DNA of 64,000 nt from Amoebidium appalachense. Lineage: Eukaryota; Ichthyosporea. Each line of letters begins with the position of its first letter. The first letter of the stretch is position 1. Shown piece after piece: positions 45,376-55,876 of the stretch. A program made the position numbers and the translations under genes. The stretch spans positions 10,354,001-10,418,000 of the forward strand of contig CAVNZM010000005.1 in the NCBI GenBank assembly GCA_963693365.1, read 5' to 3'. The notes under the pieces are model-generated. The model made no database searches, was not told the origin of the DNA, and worked only from the letters and a program-made list of their open reading frames with translations.

Positions 45376-45832
45376 TCAACACACGCACGCAAACCTTTTA
45401 CCACATGCTTTGCAATCTGCATTGTGCTTCCCGTCGTAAGTGCGTGCTTTGTACTATGCAACACAGTCTACGCTCCCCCTCCCCCCCCCCCCCCCCCCCC
45501 AACACCACCACCACCGCCACCTTTTTCTTTCCTTTCCTTTTTTGGTGGTGGGTCGCCTCTCATAAGCTTACCACACTATGAAAGGTCTGTGTGTGTGTTT
45601 ATGTGTTGAAAGGGGGGGGGGGGGGGGGGGGAGGGGGGGGGGGGGGGAGGAGGAGGGGGGGGGGGGGGGGGGGGGGGGGGTGCACTTGAAGGCTTTGAAG
45701 TTGAACGCTTTGCTGGCCGAAGCGATGGCGTATCAGACTTCGAACAATTACATAGATCTATTCAGGAATGCCATTGCCAGAACGCGGATAAAACACAAGC
45801 GCAAGATCCGCAAATGGCTGTACAGAAATTGA
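43878..45832 (+). CDS. Candidate small + strand gene (first and last exon only)
   Basis: A possible first exon, 43878-43920, reads [14 protein letters not shown] and stops at g/gtatac in phase 1. A possible last exon begins at 45692 or 45701, both phase 0, and ends with TGA at 45830-45832; it encodes [14 protein letters not shown] and later [14 protein letters not shown], a basic helical C-terminus with normal-looking codon choice. A linking exon with the right phases was not established; 44562-44628 (after ttcttag) is one option. The acceptor before the last exon follows poly-G, which is atypical. Two SINE fragments in the interval are in sense with this strand. Family not recognised. Confidence 0.35.
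43930..44428. repeat. (GT)n cluster with a duplicated GGGTGGCT-bearing unit
   Basis: Long GT tracts enclose two copies of a roughly 100-bp unit: (GT)n, gggcgtgtgc, three or four ggctgggt repeats, taggcgtgcgcctgtggatt (near 44180-44228 and 44266-44318). A cgtg tetranucleotide run lies at 44102-44138. Confidence 0.9.
44570..45246 (-). CDS. Candidate - strand exons, possibly upstream part of the RhoGEF or a separate gene
   Basis: Three candidate exons: 45210-45246 ([15 protein letters not shown], donor into (GT)n), 44957-45010 (acceptor ccctag; [14 protein letters not shown], donor gtacaag) and one starting at 44846 (acceptor tgtgtgtgtcag). The last reads [16 protein letters not shown] and then a Ser/Pro-rich frame open to a stop at 44570. 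The second and third join in phase (2 out, 1 in); the first ends in phase 1 and does not fit the second directly, so an exon may be missing. Codon composition of the third is convincing. These could be 5' exons of the RhoGEF that starts at 43192. Confidence 0.4.
45256..45352 (+). mobile_element. SINE-like repeat, 3' fragment with poly-C tail
   Basis: Contains tgcattgtgttacccgtcg and tgtgtacttcgtacc in family order, then passes into poly-C at about 45352. Confidence 0.7.
45391..45476 (+). mobile_element. SINE-like repeat, 3' fragment with poly-C tail
   Basis: Second adjacent fragment: ctttgcaatctgcattgtgc, ttcccgtcgtaag, gtactatgcaac, again ending at a C-rich run. Two such fragments head to tail, each with its own C tail. 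Confidence 0.7.
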
Positions 45833-46262
45833 GAAGGGGCACCAAAAGGAAGATCTGTGGAATTCTATAAGTTTCACCATATGCATAACAGCGGCTTCAT
45901 TTACTGACAAAAGACTGCTCGGGTTCCTTCACTTTTGATTTATGGACTTGTTGTGGGCTTCAAAAGGAGAACAATATCAGTCACGTTTCCTGTATATATT
46001 TGATAGTTTGCGGTTTTGGTTGCCTTGACACGTGTCACACAAATTGACTGCGGGAAACTGCGTTTGAAGTGTCCAATCAAACGCAGCAGCTTTATCATGC
46101 GAATCTACATAGTCGCCCAAAAGTATAGAGCCAAGATCACAATTTTAAAATGTAATAAAAAGCAAAGATACTTCTTTGAACTTACAATTATTAGATAAGC
46201 TGTCCACGCTTTATAATCATGCACGGTGATAGTTATCTCTATTGATACACGGTGGCACGCGA
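45833..46262. other. Intergenic unique sequence
   Basis: AT-rich, no repeats and no supported exon. One 60-codon frame (46016-46198) has no further evidence. Confidence 0.5.
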
Positions 46263-46595
46263 GCGGCCAGCAGGGGTGTGGCAGAGCCTCAATGACTTGA
46301 CTTGACTTACATTTATAATTGTTTGCTGGGTTTGGTGACTTGACTTGACTTAGAAGTCGCGACTTCGAAGAATACTATTTTTAGTAACTCCTCCGCCCGG
46401 CTGGGCCACGGGCTGAATGATTGCGCCCCCCCCTTCCCACCCACCCTCCTATGCTTCCCTGCCCCAAGCCCCCCTCCCCCCTTCAAGTCACCCCTATGTT
46501 GGGCCTCAGCGTCTTGACTTGACTTGGTTGAAGTCAGGCGCTTGGTGACTTCAAGTCGTGATTCGAAGTCAAGTCGCCACACCCCTGGCGGCCAG
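46263..46595. mobile_element. hAT-type MITE with 8-bp target-site duplication
   Basis: Element 46271-46587 (317 bp) begins caggggtgtggc and ends with its exact reverse complement gccacacccctg. It is flanked on both sides by gcggccag (46263-46270 and 46588-46595). An 8-bp duplication and CAGGGGTG-type termini are typical of hAT transposons. Just inside the termini are repeated gacttgactt motifs on both sides. There is no transposase; the 97-codon frame across it is spurious. Confidence 0.92.
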
Positions 46596-46881
46596 CCTAC
46601 GTGCATGTAGACACACTATTTATTGGCCAGCCAACAATTGCCTTACGAACACTTTGACTTCTCAAAAATATGTACAGGTAGTTGTCTAATTCTCCCTGCG
46701 AACCATCTCAGATCGTAGAGAGAACGCTGTTCTGTAACCTCTATAGACATAGGTTCTGCTAAAACATAGGATGTAAGTGTGTTTGTCAGTTCTAGCACGG
46801 CACACACACGTCGGCCCCTGCAAACCTAAGTTAGCGCTGGCTGGTGTAATTCGCAAATTAGTTTAGTCACCCTTGTGCATC
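46588..46881. promoter_or_regulatory. Upstream region of the alpha-arrestin gene
   Basis: About 290 bp of unique sequence between the MITE and the start codon, without simple repeats. No clear TATA element; the promoter is presumed here by position only. Confidence 0.3.
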
Positions 46882-47520
46882 ATGGAACGAAACGAGACGG
46901 GTGGGTTTGTGTTGGACAGCGACTCCGTGGACGTGATAAACGTAGATGATTATGGCAAGTACACTCTATCTTTAGATAGACCTATATACTACGATAATGA
47001 TGTCGTCAAGGGGACTCTCATCTGCAACATGCAGAAACCTCTTTCCTGCAAGAGACTCCGGGCAAGGATTGTTTCTGTGTACAGGTGAGGCAACGGAGCA
47101 CACAGTCGCACACACCCGCGTTACGCCACATACAATTACTACAAGCCTTCTAACTCCCCTCTTGCCTCCCCCTCCTCCCCCCCATCTCCCCCGTAAATTA
47201 CAACTCCCCACAGGATGGGTTCCACTTAGACTGCCTACTCATCGTGTGTGTGCTGTTTTGCATAATGTTTGTGTGTGCTGTTTCGCATAATCTGTTTGTG
47301 TGTGCGGTTTTGCATTATCTATTTGTACGTTCTGTTTTGCGCATTCTGTGTGTGCTGTTTTGCATAGTCTATTTGTATGTGCTGATTTGCATATTCTGTT
47401 GTGTGTGCTGATTTGCATATTCTGCCTTGTGCTGTCCATCGCGAAAGTGAACTTCCTGCATTACGCCTCATACTGCACCCTGTCCCCCCCTCCCCCCCCC
47501 CCCCCTCCCCCGCCAACACA

Positions 47521-47572
<52 letters not shown>

Positions 47573-50308
47573 ACCCCACCGCGCCCCCCTCCCCCCCCCC
47601 CCGATACAACGCATGGCTTGAGAAGGGCCCCCTTGGCCACCCCCAGAGAATGGATCCCATGGATGTTGCACCATTAGCCTCTCCCCCCCTCCCGCCTCCC
47701 CACCCCCTTCCTCCCCACTTCCCCCCCCAGATCCCCATTGTGTTGCACAGTCGTGGATGTGTGCCTTGCACTTTCGTAACGCACCATGATATCCTCTCCC
47801 AACCCCCCAACAGCACAATCCCATCTGCGAGCTAAACATGTGTGCAGACGTGTGCTCATGTGCATTTTTTTACTCCCGTGATGCCCACATACACGTTCAG
47901 CTCGTTCACTCGTGCACGCACACACGTACGCACGCAGGCCACGGCACACGCGCACACAAACAAACACGAACATACACATACACACGCGCGCAGGCACACA
48001 CACGCATACACGTGCGCACACACGCATGCACACTCGCGTGCCCGCACACACACACACATTCACACACACACACACACGCACGCACGCACACCCACCCACA
48101 CACACACACACACCATCACTTCCTCGTCCGTGTACATTTGTGGGTGTGGTACCCGAACATTTTACAGTTGCCAACTGCACTACACCTCATCAATTTTTCT
48201 TCTATGCATGTACGTTCCTTGATCCTCGCACGTGACATTTTGATATCTAATCCCTTTCCCTCCCCGAAACCTTACAGCTTGCGTGTAGCTGACACAGCCA
48301 TCAAGACGGATATCCTTTGGGAGGCCGAAACAACACTGACTACCAATATGATCCTTCTGCCGCCCTCTGGAACGGAAAACATGCCGCCATCACAAGCTGC
48401 TCGAAACGAAACGGAAGGGGCTGAAACCCCCGGTGTTTATAATTTCGATTTTTTGTTCCACCTCGATTCGAATATGCCAAACACCTTGCGAACGGAGACG
48501 CTAACGTGCGGCACGCTTGCTGTGCGCATTTCCTATTATGCCGAGGTGTGGTACGAATCAGACAAACCGGGTAGTTCGAAAGGCCGACACACCGTTGGTT
48601 GTGTTCTCATGGCATCTCGGCGGTTTGTGAAGGTATGTCTCAACGTCTGCCCTACGTGCGAAAAGCAATAACTTCTGACTGCTTGTAGATGCGCTGTGAA
48701 GAGTTTGTAAATGGAAAATCAAATGTCAAACCCCGCACTCCTACAACTCATCGTGTTAGCTGTGGTGAATGTATGCTTTTTTGCCTGTGACGAGTTTTAA
48801 AACTTCGTCCCTCCCTCCCCCCCACCCCCACCCCCACCCCCCTCAAACACACACACAGTACCACAACCACCTGAGCTGCCTGACCTCTATCCCGCCCTTT
48901 CTCCGTGCAAAAGAAATGACGCACCCACCTACTAACTGTGGTTGTTCGTAACCTCATAGCTCTTACTTCATGGGTACCGTGTTCAGATGATAGTGGTACG
49001 TTGTTCACATGATATTTTGGGCTCCTTATTGTCTCGGCCACCTCCATCCCCCCCCCTTCCCCACCCCCCCCCCCCAAAAAAAAAAGAAAGAAAGAAAGAA
49101 AGAAAAAAAGAAAAGAAAGAAAAGAAAAAAAGAAAAAAAAATATTTCCCGCCTCCTCTCCCCAAGTTAAACACCCTACGGTATGCCACACACCCGGGCGT
49201 GCACATGTTCACACGTCCACCCTCTCATCCACAGCTCATCCCTTCTCTCTCTCCTCCCCCCGGCCTTCTCTCCATGTCCCCCTTTTTCTTTTTTCTAACC
49301 CTCCCTTTTCGTAACAATCAGGGTGCCGTGTATGTACCCCAACCAGAAGTGCGACCGCAGGCCAGTCTGTCGAAGACATTGGCGATGTCCGGTCTTTTTG
49401 GCGGCCAAAAGGAATCCGTGAGCGTGACTGCCACCCTATCAAAAGACGTCTACAGCTGCGGGGAACCAATCGTCGTCATGCTAGACGTGGACGACCAATC
49501 AGAAAACGTATGGCAGGTCTCTGCGTGTATCAGGCAGAAATTCGGCGATCTCCCCACGTCCCAGTCCCCGCCAATCAACACGGTGGAGACGACAAAACCG
49601 ATTAGCAGGAAGGCGGGTGTCTCCAAGTATAAGCTTTTGGTCGACGCTGTAATGCATACTTGTTCATGTATGGACCGTAAGTGCGACTTACCTGGGTGCT
49701 TGGAGATCGCGCACGTGCCTGCGGATTCGCACGGGAACGCGGCGACGCTCGTGCCGACGACAATTATTGACCAATCGAACGCGCCGGCAAGGACCGAGGA
49801 AGAGGATGTGGTGGGCCACTCTGTAATTGAATACGTGATCGAGGTGAAAGTTTCGATCCGGAAGAGCCGGCCCATGTATTTGTGTCTTGGGTTCGTCATG
49901 ACGAACGACACACTCGTATACACGATGAACAACCCCTCGTGCAATCAGTCTCCTGGTGACGTCACTGCCGCCGCTGAGGAAAAAGTGATCAAGCGGAGGG
50001 TGAGCGAGAGCCGCGCGGCGACGTGGGTTATGCCTACACCATTCATAAGAGACGGGCTGCCGTCGTATGAGCAGGCGGGAACGGAGGGCGTAGTGGGAGG
50101 ATTTATGAAATGGTTTGGTTTTGCGCAAACGGCCGCCATCGCCGGGGCAAACGACTCATCCGAGAATAAGTTGAAAGATGAGGAGGGGTGTGGTGCGCCC
50201 CCGTCGTATGATGAGATTGAGTGGTATTCGGTGCTGCCTGTGCTTGGGAAGGAGACGGCGAATGTGGCGGTATATGCCCCGGTTGCTCTTAGTGCTGGTG
50301 GAATGTGA
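46882..50308 (+). CDS. Alpha-arrestin (arrestin-domain-containing protein) with PPxY motifs
   Basis: Three exons, 46882-47084, 48278-48632 and 49322-50308, join in phase to 514 aa plus stop. The arrestin N domain spans about residues 25-175, with [18 protein letters not shown] and [16 protein letters not shown], the family's G-x-Y-x-F-x-F-x-F-x-L pattern. The arrestin C domain starts at about residue 215 ([19 protein letters not shown]) and ends near [11 protein letters not shown]-terminal LPSY (432-435) and PPSY (479-482) are of the type that recruits WW domains of NEDD4-family ubiquitin ligases. Alpha-arrestins are known adaptors for ubiquitination and trafficking of membrane proteins, so the same role is inferred. 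Unusual: a cysteine cluster at about residues 300-312 ([13 protein letters not shown]) in the C domain. Intron 1 carries a minisatellite and C/CA tracts. Start chosen at the first ATG; no upstream in-frame ATG is visible in the exon. Confidence 0.93.
47231..47425. repeat. Minisatellite, about 27-30-bp unit
   Basis: Six to seven degenerate units of the form tgtgtgtgctgttttgcata followed by a short variable end such as atctattt. Inside intron 1 of the arrestin gene. Confidence 0.9.
48063..48112. repeat. CA-rich microsatellite in arrestin intron 1
   Basis: CA/CGCA repeats extending back to about 47915 in interrupted form. Confidence 0.85.
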
Positions 50309-51429
50309 TTATTTGCCCCACGTCGATGAGTATAGAGGGTGGTGAAGCTAGTATGTAGTGTGTTGGTTACTGTGAAAATGGATGGTAATGACTAATTCAT
50401 TAATAGTAATGCGTGCTTTTTTCTCCCTTAAGTGGCACAAAGATGAATTGTGTTTGATTACGGGTGTTGTTTCAAGCTTTTCGTTCTGTAATTTTGTACG
50501 TTTCCTGCAATCCTTTCTTCCCTCGATTGGCTATATATGTAGAAAAGTGAGAAAAAAAGAAAAAATCCGTGTATGATCATGTAACACTACTAAATGCCGT
50601 GTATATACATCTGAATGCTGAGCGTATGAAAGAATTATTATCAAAGCTATGTCCCCCATGATGGCACGAAATAATTTCGAAAACAGACTTTGTTTTTATT
50701 TTTATTTTTATTTTTTTGACAACGTTTTTCCCCCTCTAAAAACCCAGGACTCGATAGTCACTTCCAATAAGTGCCGTGCTTGTATCAGGGCAGAGTGTGT
50801 ACCAAGTAAAGCAAAAGCACCCTATTCATTTCCTTGATAATGGTTTGCTGTCCGTCCGAGCTTCCAATCTTACACCCAAGATCTCTACAGTACTGTACGT
50901 GTCGTGTAAACTACTTCTGTTTTTTTATAAAGGGTGTGTGGTGGTGGGGGGGGGGGGGGGGGGGGGGGGGGGCTACGGGAGCTAATTATAAAGCAATAAG
51001 TGGCACGATGCTCAGATGATATACACTATATTATGATGAAACTCAGCCGTAGCTTATGTTTGAATGCAGGGTAAGGCATCCATAAATCCCTCCCAGAGAA
51101 TCATTCTCCGGCCGGGCATGCGCACAGACAACCTTTCCTCGAGTTGCTGTAAACCAGACTCTGTCAGCCTACCTTTGATATGCAATAAAGCTGGGGCTTA
51201 ATTTGGCAATTGCAGAACGTCAGACTCACTTATCGTGTGCCCGTAGTGTTTGCTCGACGCCCTGATCAGGTTGTACCTGTCCGGGCATATGGTACTGTGA
51301 CATACCTACACTGTTTGAGACACCGACGGTGCACGTATGTATGCATGTGCGTGTGTGTATGCATGCATATGTGCCTGTGGCACTGCGCGTACGTGTGTAG
51401 CGGGCGTGTGTGTGTGTTTGTGTGCTTTA

Positions 51430-51475
<46 letters not shown>

Positions 51476-51600
51476 ACTTCCCCTGTGGGGCCTCCGAGTC
51501 CCACCAGGACCCGGCCCCGGTAACCTAAACACATTGATGGTCGGTACCAATTGCTCCCCCCCCCCCCCCCCCCCCCCCCCCCCCGCGGCCCCGCCCGGCC
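50309..51600. other. 3' flank of the arrestin gene; no further gene
   Basis: Unique AT-rich sequence to about 50935, a poly-G run at 50945-50972, then unique DNA with gcaataaagctgg at 51181, which contains an AATAAA-type signal. CA/GT-rich sequence and two long poly-C runs (about 51430-51473 and 51557-51584) precede the fold-back element. Confidence 0.5.
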
Positions 51601-51974
51601 AGGGCCCAACCACATCGGCAGAGTCAACTTGCAAAAAGAGCTATTCTGCAAAAGCAGAATTATTGTGCAAAAAGCGGAATAATTCTGCAACAAGCTTAAG
51701 CAGAATCATTCTGCTTTCGACAGCTGAATAATTCTGCTTTTAGCAGAATAATTCTGCTGTTTGCAGACTGATTCCTCTTTCAGCAGATTGATTCTGCTGT
51801 TTGCAGATTGATTCCTCTTTTAGCAGAGTGATTCTGCTTTTGCCGAATATAATTCTGCTTTTAGCAGATTGATTCTGCTTTTGCAGAACAATTCTGCTTC
51901 TAGCAGAATGATTCTGCTTTTTGCAGAATAATTCTGTTCGAAGCAAGTTGACTCATCCGATGTGGTTGGGCCCT
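51601..51974. mobile_element. Fold-back element with palindromic internal repeats
   Basis: Terminal inverted repeats of about 32 bp: agggcccaaccacatcgg at 51601 and its reverse complement ccgatgtggttgggccct ending at 51974, each extended by gagtcaacttgc and its complement. The interior (about 51635-51945) is a tandem array of roughly 20-bp units of the type agcagaataattctgctttt, each itself self-complementary. No coding capacity. The flanks are poly-C on both sides, so no target duplication can be read. Confidence 0.85.
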
Positions 51975-52481
51975 CCCTCCTCCTCCCTCCGGCCTCCCCC
52001 CCCCCCCCCCCCCTCTCCCGCCGTGGAACTAGGTGGAAAGCCTTATATTATGCGATTAAATTATAATAATAGCATCATGTTCCCCTCCATCCCTTCAAAT
52101 CCGGATCCCACCTTCCCTTTTTGCACCAAACACAAATAGGCATTAATAATCGTTATGACATGGTTCAATAAAGTTCAACAGCTTTTCCCTGGGCGATCAT
52201 CCCCAGTGTCAACGACATGCTTCAAAACAGTGCACGTGCACGTATGGATAGATAGATGGTTTTTTTTGTGCCTGATATATATAAGGGGGTTTACGCTGTT
52301 TACTCGAGGCAAAGAGAACCAGTCTCAGGTATGGGGGGGGGGGGGTTTGCTCGGAATATCCCCTCAGCGGTATATCATGATCACGTACATAGATGTCGGG
52401 TGGTGACTATATATCAGGGTTTACTTTCTCTACGAGACACCATAAAGACTACAAGGAGAAATCAATTAGTTGGGGTTCCCC

Positions 52482-52521
<40 letters not shown>

Positions 52522-52553
52522 GGGCTCCCCTCGGGACACTCGGTATCAGCTGG

Positions 52554-52618
<65 letters not shown>

Positions 52619-52639
52619 GTGTGTGTGTGTGCGCGTGCG

Positions 52640-55600
52640 CTATAATTTTGTAGTGATGTGTTTCTCAAGCCAATCAATACATCTAATAAACAGGTCGTAG
52701 TTACGCGTGTTTAGTATAAAATCAAGGATGTTGTAATTTACAGGTAGGCTATCTTTCTGGGTGTCTGTTGTGAATGTGACGTGTGTGTGTTGCGGTATTA
52801 TGTGGTCTATCAAACTACATTTGGCGATACATGACCGGTTAAACTGGTGTGTGTGTGTGTTGTTTGGGCATGCAAATGATGCCACCTTATACTTATTAGA
52901 TCTCCACTGTATAGCACGTGTACAGTAAAAGCGTGGTAATTGATCAATAATACCATCAGCTAGAGAAAGACCAGTTCTACAGGAAGGTAATATGTATTTA
53001 GGTGTTATACACTTGCGAGTGCCATATTTGGCAATATGGTTGAGGCGGTCAGTATATATAAAACGAGACATAAGGCTTAGTTTTTCAAGGTGTATGCTTT
53101 CATCGGGTCTAGTGTCGTGTGGTATCTTTTTCCATTTGTTATATTGCGTGATTATCTTGTGATTGTGTACATGTTTAATAAGTAAGTGGCAGTCCAAAGT
53201 CACACACACACTATTGCGGGGTTTATTTGTATTTGTGCCCAGGGGAGAAGGGGAGAGAGAGGGGAGGAAAGAGGGGAGAGGTGAGGAGGGGACAGGTCGG
53301 ATAGAGAAGAGAGGGTGGGAGGGCAAATACTTCTTTAAGCGGCTTATGTGCTTATTGAATTTCAGCGCGAGATAGGATACTCTAGCAGCTATTGGGACCA
53401 GACCATATATCGAGAGCGTTACAGGCCCAGGTTTACAACAGTTGTTAGATAGAAAGGAGGCAACTTCTGCTTCAAGGAAATTTGCCAAGGGTTTAAGCGC
53501 TCTAGTTCTCTCTTTCTTGATCCAAGCGGCGAGAAGGGGTAAACCATATTCACATGCCGGGAAGACAAAAGTGCGAATAAATGTAAGTCTAATAGAAGGA
53601 TGGAGGGGTGTGTCTTTAAAAATATTAGCCGAGAAGAAAGCTAACCGCTTACGAGCCAACTCTACCCTCTTTTCGACCATATGGGGAAACATAACACCAA
53701 CAGAATCAACCGGAACACCAAGATATTTGTATTCTGGAACTATAGGTACAGGTTTAGATGATAATGTAAATGTGTGTAAATTGTTAGCTATATCAGGTAC
53801 AAGAACACCACATTTGTCTATGTTAAGGATCATAAGGTTTGCCTTGCACCACTCTGACACTACATCGAACAATCTTTGCAGGCGTCTAGGGGTACGGGCA
53901 AGGAGGGACAGATCATCAGCATAGAGAAGTGCAGGCGGAAAGTTATTAATAGGGTCATCGTTTTCGGCGTAAATCTTGACAGCCAAATCATCTATAAATA
54001 GGTTAAACAAAAAGGGGCTAAGCAATGAACCCTGCAAGAGACCTCTAGTACGAGCAAAACCATATGAAAGATGCCCATTAACCACAGCTCTACCATAGGT
54101 TTGAGACAAGAGTGCTTCTAACAGAACACCAATGCAGTGTGGTACACCCCGTGCAGCACGCTTTTCCCATAGGAGACCAGGGGAGACAGAATCGTAAGCA
54201 GTTTTCCAATCAATAAAGCCAACATATTGTGCACCAACTTGCATAGAATCGTGCAGTGCCATTATTTGAACATAACATGAATTGTTTTTACGAAAAGCGG
54301 ATTGGCATGGGTGTATGTGAAGAATAGATTGAAACCTAGGGTGATGTGCAAATAACCTAAGTAAGCAAGCTTCAAAGAATCTACGAACAACCTGGGTTAG
54401 TGTAATGGGGCGAAAGGATGATATGGGGCCCTCAGAGTCCTTCTTAACTATGGGGATCACTAAGGTATCTAACCAAGATGACGGGACATGTCCACATTTA
54501 ACACACCAAGAAAAGAGAGAGCTTAACATGATAGTAAGATCAGGTTTAATAGCACGATCACTTTCCTTTTGTGGGTAGGAGGGAACAAGGATTTTAAGAA
54601 ACCCAGCAGGGAGTCCATCAGGTCCACAAGACTTACTAGAGCTATAACTAGATATCACAGACCATATGGCATCGGGACTGAAAAAGGGGAGGATCGATTC
54701 TATGGGGATAGATGGGTCTACAGGCCACACAATAGGTTTCTGAGCGGGGGTCCTATCTTTAAACAGTTCCGAGAAATACTTATCAGAGTCTATGAGGGGG
54801 TCTCCAGTGGTATCACCAATAATACGAGCAGGGGGGCCAAATCGATTCATACTAGCAAGCCGGCGCAAGCTTTCCTTTTGAGACAGGGGTTCACCTAGTC
54901 TAGCGGGAGTGGTGTTTGGTAACAAGAGAGCATCGGGATATTCCTTCCTACCACCGCCAGCATAATCACCGAGATCTATCAAATCATCAACAATAAAGTT
55001 AGTGCATGTATCTAGTACGAGATGTGAATCTGGCCTGGCTTGTGCAGATTCTAATAGGCGCATATATATAGGGTGTTTCGTAGCATAGCATACACATACA
55101 TCAACTCTACCCCACTGTGACTTAAGCTGGGATAGACGGAGGCGAAAGGTGGGAGGGGGAGGGGGGAGCAGATCAAGGGAGATCTTAGGTAGGAAAAGGA
55201 TAGGAGAGTGGTCAGATGACCTAGAGAGGTTAGGAGGGAGAGAGAGTTTTGACATGGTTGATGGCCAAAAGGCCACTCCCCAGTCGGTGTTGTGGGCATG
55301 GGATATTTGAGGGAACCGCAAAGTGTGACTTTGGACATACCTTGCTAAAGGGATAGCACGCTCCGGGGGCTTAGATGGGTACCCGACACTCACTTGCAGT
55401 GTGTCTGTGTGGTGGAGTCGCGTGTTAAAATCACCTAAAATAACAGTGGACATTGGTAACTGTGACAACTCGTGAGTCAATTCGACAACCGACATAGATG
55501 GTGGGTAATATACAAAAGTAAAAACATTAGAAAGAAACTCTATAGAAACCGAGAATTCCGTTTTTGCTACCGGTTTGCACTTCACTCTCACGTGTGGTGC

Positions 55601-55834
55601 GGCAAGTACAATAATGCCTCGGTTTTTCGCGTAACCGGGGTGTGTGGATGTGTCGACCAATGTAGAGTTGAATTTGTGGTGGTTTTTAAACTGTGTTTCG
55701 CAAATCACTGTAAACGTGTGGTTGTTTGTCTGTTGTTGTATGTAGCTGATTTTATCGTCGAGTGTCCCGGGGGGGAGGCCCTTTTGGGGGCCCAGTGTCC
55801 GAGCATTCCAGAAGAAGAAGGATAAATTAGGCAT
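52640..55834 (-). CDS. LINE ORF2: endonuclease-reverse transcriptase
   Basis: 1064 aa, intact. The N-terminal APE-type endonuclease shows WNARTL, a catalytic Glu in VICETQF, GDFNTR and SSDHSPILF. The reverse transcriptase follows in order: FRPITLTQVVRRFFE, QSAFRKNNSCYV, GFIDWKTAYDSVSP (first catalytic Asp), GLLQGSLLSPFLFNLFIDD, the YADD box in LLYADDLSLLAR, LNIDKCGVLV and YKYLGVPVD. The C-terminal 250 residues contain several Cys/His, including FACPNN, but no standard CCHC knuckle. The product would nick the target and copy the element RNA in the nucleus. The absence of stops suggests recent activity. The clade was not assigned. Confidence 0.93.
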   Translation of the reverse strand: MPNLSFFFWNARTLGPQKGLPPGTLDDKISYIQQQTNNHTFTVICETQFKNHHKFNSTLVDTSTHPGYAKNRGIIVLAAPHVRVKCKPVAKTEFSVSIEFLSNVFTFVYYPPSMSVVELTHELSQLPMSTVILGDFNTRLHHTDTLQVSVGYPSKPPERAIPLARYVQSHTLRFPQISHAHNTDWGVAFWPSTMSKLSLPPNLSRSSDHSPILFLPKISLDLLPPPPPTFRLRLSQLKSQWGRVDVCVCYATKHPIYMRLLESAQARPDSHLVLDTCTNFIVDDLIDLGDYAGGGRKEYPDALLLPNTTPARLGEPLSQKESLRRLASMNRFGPPARIIGDTTGDPLIDSDKYFSELFKDRTPAQKPIVWPVDPSIPIESILPFFSPDAIWSVISSYSSSKSCGPDGLPAGFLKILVPSYPQKESDRAIKPDLTIMLSSLFSWCVKCGHVPSSWLDTLVIPIVKKDSEGPISSFRPITLTQVVRRFFEACLLRLFAHHPRFQSILHIHPCQSAFRKNNSCYVQIMALHDSMQVGAQYVGFIDWKTAYDSVSPGLLWEKRAARGVPHCIGVLLEALLSQTYGRAVVNGHLSYGFARTRGLLQGSLLSPFLFNLFIDDLAVKIYAENDDPINNFPPALLYADDLSLLARTPRRLQRLFDVVSEWCKANLMILNIDKCGVLVPDIANNLHTFTLSSKPVPIVPEYKYLGVPVDSVGVMFPHMVEKRVELARKRLAFFSANIFKDTPLHPSIRLTFIRTFVFPACEYGLPLLAAWIKKERTRALKPLANFLEAEVASFLSNNCCKPGPVTLSIYGLVPIAARVSYLALKFNKHISRLKKYLPSHPLFSIRPVPSSPLPSFLPSLSPSPLGTNTNKPRNSVCVTLDCHLLIKHVHNHKIITQYNKWKKIPHDTRPDESIHLEKLSLMSRFIYTDRLNHIAKYGTRKCITPKYILPSCRTGLSLADGIIDQLPRFYCTRAIQWRSNKYKVASFACPNNTHTHQFNRSCIAKCSLIDHIIPQHTHVTFTTDTQKDSLPVNYNILDFILNTRNYDLFIRCIDWLEKHITTKL

Positions 55835-55876
55835 CGGTTTGGTCCGACACCTGTGGGGTTGGTTCCCACTTGTCGC

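Noticed and set aside
46313-46606. 97-codon frame on the minus strand
   Set aside because: Lies inside the MITE and is made of its repeated gacttgactt motifs.
54569-54898. 109-codon frame, present again inverted at 57874-58203
   Set aside because: Antisense shadow of ORF2 in both LINE copies.
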